Shown piece by piece: positions 57,272-64,000 of a DNA stretch of 64,000 nt. The DNA comes from Effrenium voratum (lineage: Eukaryota; Sar; Dinophyceae; Suessiales; Symbiodiniaceae). Below the pieces are notes generated by a model. That model was given only the letters and a program-made list of their open reading frames with translations. It had not been told where the DNA came from and did no database searches. The stretch is taken from contig CAUJNA010003315.1 of assembly GCA_963377175.1 (NCBI GenBank), positions 255,636 to 319,635 of the forward strand, written 5' to 3'. Each line of letters begins with the position of its first letter. Positions within the stretch are counted from its first letter, which is position 1. The position numbers were made by a program, and so were the translations under genes.

Positions 57272-57894
57272 TTCAAGCCCAGTCCCCAATATAAACACCT
57301 TCAGCACTAAGAAGATCAAATCGCAGCCTCCTTTCTGCAGTCCTTTGGGCCAGAGAAGACCGGAAACCCTTCCACAAGTTGTGGCTTCGATTGAAAGGGT
57401 TGAGGCTTGGCCGATACAAAGAAGTAATATGTGATTTCTCCCAGTTTTGCCTACCCTACAAATAGATTCTTCGGTTAGAGAACTTTGGACTGACTGCCAG
57501 AGCTGTCCCTGCCCACTGGCCCTCCAAACGCTCTTTCCAGTTTGGAGACCCCAGGTCCAGGTTAGCTCAGATGCCCACTGGGCATGGGAAAAACAGGGCA
57601 TCCTCTTTTGGTTGGTTCAGTTTAAAGGGGAAGCCTTCCAAGAAAAAAGTGGAAAGAAGGGGCGGAATCCACTGGGCAACTGGGATCGGAGCTTTAAAAC
57701 GGCTGGAATTAGGACCCCAGCAAAAAAATAAATCGTTTTTGCCTGGTTGGTGGAAAACAACGGGAACCCCCAAAAAAGCAAAAAAAGTCGCAAAAAGGGG
57801 AGCTAATCCTGGCTGGAAGAAACTACCTCCCTGCGAGCGGCCCAGCTCCAACGGGGCCCTGCGAGCGAACCAAAGCTCCAACGGGGCGAAGCGC

Positions 57895-57942
57895 CTTCTT
57901 GGAAGGCTCGACCTCCCAGCGGAAGAACAGCGGGTGGGAGGC
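57895..57942 (-). CDS. Candidate exon, family unknown
   Basis: Acceptor GTTCGAAG and GC donor TCCAAGAAG|GCGC. 48 nt reading ASHPLFFRWEVEPSKK. Clear coding character, no family recognised. Confidence 0.55.
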
Positions 57943-57959
57943 CTTCGAACGGAGAATGG

Positions 57960-58115
57960 CGGGTCAAATGGGCGTCTCAAAATCGATGAATCGGCAAACC
58001 CCAAAACGGCGAATGGCGTTCCTGACGAAAAAAAATGAGCAACCCAACTCAGGATACCTCAAAGCAGATCTCAAAATTGGCAAACCCGAAAAAGAGAATG
58101 GCGTTCCTGTAATTA
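57960..58115 (+). repeat. Two-copy local duplication
   Basis: AAAATYGGCAAACCC...GAATGGCGTTCCTG occurs at about 57978-58023 and 58072-58109. Confidence 0.7.
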
Positions 58116-58413
58116 CAAAACAAGACAACACATAGGCGCCCCAACACAGGATACCTCACAACATGACACTTCCGAATGAAACCAACTCAGCTCCAGAAGC
58201 AAACCCACCATGAAACCATAAACAACAAACAGGCCGAAACCCATATGGCCATCTTGAAACCGGGTGCATCCCAAAACCACCGCTCAAGGATTCGGATCCT
58301 CCGCTGATGTGTTGACCCCAAATTGCTTCTGGGACCCTGTGAAATGGGCCATCGTCTGCCCAAAACCCATGGGCTTGGGAAAGTGCCATCTGCCTCTAAG
58401 TCGACTGTCGCTT

Positions 58414-58532
58414 CTCGATGGACGTTGGAAGGGGAGCAACATGGAGCAACAAATTGAAAATTCAGCAAATAAGTGTGGATTTCCCATTAAACCACAATAA
58501 GCAAACATGCAAAATGTTTCCCAGCAACCATG
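58414..58532 (-). repeat. Family H element, copy 7
   Basis: Minus-strand ends CATGGTTGCTGGGAAAC and CAACGTCCATCGAG; hairpin partly decayed (AGTGTGGATTTCCCATT). Confidence 0.75.
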
Positions 58533-59616
58533 ACTTGACCTTACCCTATTTGCGTTTTGATGGCGCGAATAGGGGGCCCGGAAGTGTCTCAGAACCCACT
58601 TCTGCCACGCCACCATTGGTCCAGCGGATGCCCGTTTGGCCTTTATGTTTGCGCAAGGCTTACCCCTCAAAATCCACAAAGCGCCATGTTTTCCTGGGGT
58701 CAGTATGTTGTTTGATGCTTTTCTTAGGGTTGTCACGGCCAGCAAATGGGTGTTTCCTTTTATCCCATCACTTAGGGGGTGGCTTTGACAATCGCACAAT
58801 ACAGCAATGGGGCGTGTCTTCCCAATTTCCAACCCTCAGCAAGCAATTGCGTTCTCTGCAACTTGTGTTTGTGGGGTGGAGGCTAGGGCGCCGCCAGAAG
58901 TTTCCCATCTGGCTGCAAAAAGAACCAGGGGAAGCCATTCCAAATCGCCAGTCCAAACTGCCAACTGGTAACATGAAATGATGAACTACACCAATAGCAG
59001 ACCTGAGGCCAATTCAGGGAATGTTCAGCCGAGCTTAGGTAAAGGAACCTTCATGATGGATGATTTCGTAATACACCAGGAAAGCTTGTTTCGACTTGCG
59101 CAGACTTATCGCCGCGCCTTGATGTTGTAGGTTGCTTCTGCCTGCTGCACTGCCAACCTGGAGATGGTAGCCGCCTTCTGAAAAGCAGAATCCCGAAAAA
59201 CACACACACACACACACCCATTGACGCACCAAACCGGCTTCCTTTCTTGGGTTTCCCTTTGACGCCACCCCAAAAGCGGGCACCAACTCCAAAGAAGAAA
59301 CACATCATAACTTGCACTTTTTGGCGCCCCCTCAAAGGTATTGTGCTCTCAGGGTTCCAACTGGTTTGGTCCCAAAGACCCCTGCAAAGAGTTCAACTGC
59401 TCGATTTTTCCCATGCGGCCCCGGTTGTCTTGCTGGCCCACAGCTATGCAGCACACTGGGCTTATTGGGAACTCCCTCAAACACACATCACCCCGCCTTT
59501 GGGGAAGGAACAAAACGTAGCGGCGTGTTGTGAACATGGGTTTGAGGGATGGTTGGAGTAGGACAAGCAAAGCTCAGCACATGTCTTTCTTTTCTGGGAA
59601 ACACACCTTCATCAAG

Positions 59617-59718
59617 ATGGGTGTGGCTCAAAATTAAAGACCCAGGGTTACGCAGGTTTTAGTCTTTGGTTCCATTTGCCAAGGTGCCATTTTGGTACAT
59701 TTATTTGAGCCCCAGCCA
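59617..59718. mobile_element. MITE-like element, family M8, inverted
   Basis: Reverse orientation of 49001-49097: ATGGGTGTGGCTCAAAAT to TTTGAGCCCCAGCCAG, with AGTCTTTGGTTCCATTTGCC inside. Confidence 0.78.
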
Positions 59719-60556
59719 GATCCTTTGAAGGGGTCATCGGAACAACATGTGCTCAGTCGTCCCACTTTGGGCGCCTGTAGAAGGCGCGGTCTTGGCTGTA
59801 CATCAGCCTCCCAGGATTTGGACCATACGACGCGAGGGGAGTCCGCACGCTTGGTGAAGCTAGGGCTTCAAAAGGGCTTCAAAAGGTCCAAAGACGTGTT
59901 TCTCTTCTTTGTTTTCTCCTCTCTTTTGGGGAGTGGGTTCTTAACTTTGAAGTGAAAGGCCTTAAAACAACAGTGGGGTCAACTTTGCATGATTGTCCGT
60001 TCACACCCACGCAGGAACAATCAGGAACATGTATGGGGAAGGGTCCCTTTGCCCCCCTCCATGTTTTTGTAGGCGAAAAGCTTATATCTTTCGGGCCGGT
60101 AATAGAAAGCAAAAGAAACCTAATAACGAGTTCAAAGTTTGGAAACTGAACCGGGAACGAGGTAGAGGCTCAGCGAAACCCTGGGTTTTCCCCAAAAGGT
60201 CACTAGATCAGCATAAATTACTGTAACTCACCATTCTAGAATGCAGAATTTGTAGGTAATGTGCATGAGTCAGATTGATCCGGATCGGTGCGCTCGACAA
60301 TGCATTCTCGTTTTTCCCCCAAGGCTTTCCCAAGTCAGACCCTTTTGAAGTGCCTCAAAGAAAGCAAGGGCGAGGGGGTTTGGGGAACATTGACTACCTG
60401 GCTTGCGGATTCGAAAGATCAATTGGTGAGCTTCAATGGTCACAGGGATTCACGGACCTGCCACAAGAATCCTAAATCACCGTTAAATCAAGGCCAACCA
60501 CTCGTTGTCAACATGCCTCCAGACGGGCATGTCCAAGTTCACATGTGTCTTCCTAA

Positions 60557-60640
60557 CTTCCTGAGTGGATTGGCCAAACAAATCGGAACCCTTGCCTGAT
60601 TCGCCCCACTAAAATGCTCTCCCCAAAAAGTCTAAGGCCA
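60557..60640. mobile_element. MITE-like element, family M2, right end eroded
   Basis: ACTTCCTGAGTGGATTGGCC followed by CACTAAAATG and CCCCAAAAAGTCTAAGG. Confidence 0.6.
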
Positions 60641-61036
60641 GCTAGGGTTGGTGAAAGGCATTCGCGGCGCGCGAGAGCGACCCAACGAACCACTCTCAGC
60701 TTGGACCACGATTGAATAGATCCATCCAACAACATGTCACATGAAGGCACTCCTCATGAGCTCGTTTCCCCCAAGGGCCCCCTCAATCCATTGACGCACG
60801 GGTGCTTCCTCCAGCAAGATGCCGTATGGTCAAGAACAAAAACGAAGGCACACACCCAGCTCCTTTCTGCAGGCCACACTCACTTGGAGCACTAAAATAC
60901 AATTAGGGACAGTACAAATCCCTATGTTGGTCCATTTCAGCATCACCCGCACAAGGTAACTCACATTCCTCCCAAAAGGCGACGTTTGAAGCCACCCATT
61001 GATGGAAATCTAGGGGGCCCTGCACCAGTCTTTCAC

Positions 61037-61129
61037 GTCTGCCACTGCATCTGGAAATGTCCCCATCAAGCCCTCTCGACCGCGAACCGCGCCTGATACC
61101 TCCGCTAGCCTGCGGATTGTTGTAATTGC
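61037..61129 (-). CDS. Candidate exon, family unknown
   Basis: Acceptor CTTGCCCAG and GT donor GCAGAC|GTGAAAG. 93 nt reading AITTIRRLAEVSGAVRGREG and LMGTFPDAVAD. Good coding character, no recognised domain. Confidence 0.55.
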
Positions 61130-62027
61130 CTGGGCAAGGCGGAACCAGAACATGATATGCCCCTTTTTCTGACCCGTCTGACCCTGCCAACTGGCCAAAA
61201 AAGAGGACGAAATGTTGCAGTCCTGAAAACTCTGCCAAGGTGCGGCAGGAAAAGTCGGCCTGGCTGCCGCTGCAGCAATCCGTGCCTGCCAAGGAAGTGT
61301 TGCTTGACGCCTCCCTAAGCAACAAGTGCGAAACCATAAAGCAAAAAACCCTACAGCCTTCCCAGTGATTCTAGTTACCGTCATAGCGGGTAGTCAGGGT
61401 TTCTTACCTCTACAGTAGGTTTTACATCATGGTTTCCCCGGGGTTACCTACTAGAGTGGTAGCTGGAAGCACTGGAGCCCAAGACAAAGAACGCCTAACC
61501 CTGTTGAGGACAAATAGGGGCACGCCCCTAAGACTAAACAAGAAAACTGTCGCTTCCCACTATGACACACCACAAGTTCTAGATGAGCTCGCCCAACAAC
61601 AAGTATGTCTGCGTTTTTGGCAGCTTCGTAGGACCAACAAAGCAACAACACCCGCAAACAAAATGAAACACATCCATGAAGTTGTACCCCTTTTCCTTGA
61701 CACCCACCCCGCTTTGAAGCATCAGGCTGGACTTTGAACATACCTCTTAGGAAGTGCTTAGGGAGTTCTTAGGCACACAAGCAATTCTGGGCCCCCGATT
61801 CTTCACAAAACATCAAAGCTTATGGTTTGGTCTTCTTGGCCCGCACGTGACATACACAAAACCAGGAAGGTATGGATGACAAGACAAACTCGCCTATGGC
61901 AAACCGCCGTCATTCCTTCGAGGCCCTGAGAAGAATCCCCACTTGGCAGTCCCAGGTTCTGATCAGCTGAAACAATGATGTTGTGCCAGCCGCGTCTAAC
62001 TCATCATTGAAGAACAACCTTCCAGTT

Positions 62028-62215
62028 GGTTAAGACGCCTGGAACAAATGAGCAAATATGTCCAGCAGTGATTTATCTTCCTTTCAACAAGTTCACACCA
62101 ACAAGGGGGAACAAACATATTCCTTTCAGCAATTCCTTTTTAAAACCAACAAGGGGAGGGGGGGGGAAAAAACAACATATTATTTTCAGCAAATGGCAGC
62201 AACATATTTTTAAGT
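62028..62215. mobile_element. Family M6-related copy, partly duplicated
   Basis: CCAGCAGTGATTTATCTTCC, ACCAACAAGGGGGAACAAAC and a second ACCAACAAGGGG...TTTTCAGCAAATGGC block. Looks like one M6 copy with its right half repeated. Confidence 0.55.
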
Positions 62216-62286
62216 TTGGAAATTCCAAACTGGTCTTTGAAGGCCTCGCATTTGATCCCCGAAAGGATACCTCCCAAAAGCACAAA

Positions 62287-62404
62287 CTCCAGTACAGAGG
62301 TTAGAATAAGTCGGTACCCGAGTTGTTTCTTTCTGTAGTCTATTTTAGCAGGGGGTTCACCCTCCCCCAAAAAGTTTGCAAAAGGGCACTACTGGGGGAC
62401 CTAG
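62287..62404 (+). mobile_element. MITE-like element, family M1
   Basis: CTCCAGTACAGAGGTTAG to CTACTGGGGGACCTAG with a GTCTATTTTAGCAGGGGG body. The first bases of the left end are missing. Flanked by an imperfect 27-bp direct repeat (62261-62287, 62404-62430). Confidence 0.83.
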
Positions 62405-62589
62405 AAAGGATGCATCCCACAAGCATGAACTTTACAAGAGCATCCTCTGATTCGGTGACCCACATCTGGGATAATTACTCCAAGAAGCATCTTGTCGAAT
62501 TCTGTGTTGCATTTCGTCTGCCCGAAAAAGAGAAAACCGTTTTGGACACCCAAGGAAAAATGGCTCCTAGAAGCATTCTAGACGCTGCA

Positions 62590-62694
62590 GCCGTCCAGCT
62601 CAGCACCCAAGCGAACTGCGCCCGTCGCGTGCCTACCGCCCAGAAATCGTAGGACATGGGCGCGGCTGAGCCGAACACGATAGGAGCCTCAGCT
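62590..62694 (-). CDS. Candidate exon, family unknown
   Basis: Minus strand after GAAGGCAG or GCTGAG reads APIVFGSAAPMSYDFWAVGT and RRAQFAWVLSWT, with a possible GC donor GGACG|GCTGC. Aromatic-rich; family not recognised. Confidence 0.52.
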
Positions 62695-63618
62695 CTGCCT
62701 TCCCGTAGAAATGCCAAGCAAATAGGAGGACGGGGGGCGGGGAGGGGGGGGTGGGGCAGGCTCCTTTTCAGTATCTCGGTTTAAAAGGCGGGACCAGGCG
62801 AGACAAGCGTTCGGAAAAGGGGGGGGGGATATTTCTGGCAACCCCCCCCACCCCACACGCGTGAGGTTCCTTCTCACTGCCTAAGTGGATTCGTGAGAAG
62901 ATGTCCTAGACATGATTTTCAGTTCTACCCACCAAAGGGAACCATGGGAGCTGAGTAAAACGGCGTCTCCTGAACTGATGCGAACCCTCCTCTCTGCACA
63001 TTGACCTGAGAAAGATCGAAGGCTGACGAAAGCTGCCATCAGAAGCGGTCAGAAGAGCCAGCACTGCCTCATCGTCCGTGCCCCTCACCCCAAGCTTGCC
63101 AACCAGACATCTGCAAGGCCATGCCGCAAAGTACTCCCTGCCCAAATCCAATGGGGAAACCCATCCTGCATGGGCGCCCACAATTTTGCCACCCCGGTGC
63201 AAAAATCCTCAAGCAAAGCCGCTTGGTGGCCAGTCTTCGGGATAAAAGGGGTGACATTTGGGAGGGCGGGCAGTGAAGAGAGGACTGCCAGACCTTCAAG
63301 AGCCCAAGCTCAGCTTCCCGAACCGTACCATTGAGTAGTTTCTCCAGAAAACCTCGCTTGCTTTCTGCTCCCCTGCTAAAAGTTTAACTTTTAGTGGTTT
63401 GATGGAAAACCCCTTAGTTGGCAAAAAGTTAGAGTTTTAATATCCAAGTAAAATGCACCAACAAAAAGCACCAAGCAAGAATTGTTTTAAGCATGATGAC
63501 TAAAGAAATGGCTGGGGAACGACCCCTGGATGCCTATCGGTTGGTGAGTGGCACCAAGCTCTAAACAAGAACGGGGAGGTCGCTTGCCCCCAAAACCAAG
63601 CCCCTCACGACGCAGTAC

Positions 63619-63704
63619 ATCTGCCCGTTCTTGAAGCCTGAGCACGTCGACGGATGTGAATCGCCGATAGGTGGCCGAGACACCCACACTGGCGCACACC
63701 GAGC
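63619..63704 (-). CDS. Candidate exon, family unknown
   Basis: Acceptor CAACTCAGAAG and GT donor GCAGAT|GTACTG. The minus strand reads SVCASVGVSATYRRFTSVDV and LRLQERAD. Most upstream exon candidate in the window. Confidence 0.5.
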
Positions 63705-64000
63705 CTTCTGAGTTGACTGGTTTGGCGATGACATGGAGAAGCTGTTAGTCGGGCAGACAAGTTGGGGCGGATCGATTCTCCGGGTACCGGGACCGCTCAA
63801 GCTGGCAATCAAAAGGCCTCAAACATGATCAGGGATGCACGCGCAATCTTAATGGGCAAAGCCGTCTGGTTGAAGCCTTGAAGCAAATTACGCGCGGTTT
63901 CACCCACAACTGCCTCGATGGTTGCCACCAATGGTTGCATCCCGCCCGCCCTTTTGCTACTGTTTCGAAAGACCCGCAAAAATTGCCGAGCAAAAGCTTC

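Overview
This window looks like nuclear DNA of a dinoflagellate, probably a Symbiodiniaceae or Polarella-like alga. Almost no open frame exceeds chance length. Instead, short GC-richer islands on the minus strand translate into pieces of known protein families, and these join in phase across introns whose donors are mostly GC or GA and whose acceptors are always AG. In the three gene models built here, 20 internal introns use GC (13), GA (5) or GT (2) donors. Dinoflagellate nuclear genes are known for such GC-AG and GA-AG introns. All confident genes point the same way (minus), as in the unidirectional gene blocks of this group. I saw no rRNA, confident tRNA or CRISPR array and no bacterial-style operon.

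Layout from the left edge, with all genes on the minus strand. (1) About 143-5430: the 5' five exons of a CCR4/nocturnin/Angel-type endonuclease-exonuclease-phosphatase gene, running off the left edge. (2) About 7806-12760: a ubiquitin-like-domain gene whose first intron carries a 2.2-kb G-rich minisatellite. (3) 12761-23815: a repeat-rich spacer with about 1 kb of (CAAA)n, a roughly 300-bp tandem duplication, inverted GAGTGGCTGA decamers and two doubtful exons near 20 and 21 kb. (4) 23816-38260, probably to 42579: a catechol-O-methyltransferase-like gene of at least 15 exons, several only 23-33 nt long, with a stop codon at 23816. (5) 43-63.7 kb: about a dozen further minus-strand candidate exons, either the 5' part of the same long gene or one or more upstream genes. 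Two of them resemble helical (TPR/PPR-like) repeats.

Introns and spacers are studded with small non-autonomous transposon-like elements. I found at least seven families of about 95-135 bp with terminal inverted repeats, several with 8- or 9-bp target-site duplications, including one element inserted inside another. An eighth family of about 110 bp occurs seven times between 38 and 59 kb, always in the same orientation, around a hairpin that keeps pairing in several diverged copies. No gene for an autonomous transposase was seen, so these elements must have been mobilised in trans.

The genes share no evident pathway: an mRNA deadenylase-type nuclease, a ubiquitin-fold protein and an S-adenosylmethionine methyltransferase. 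What they share is the gene structure: tiny exons, non-canonical donors and element-filled introns.
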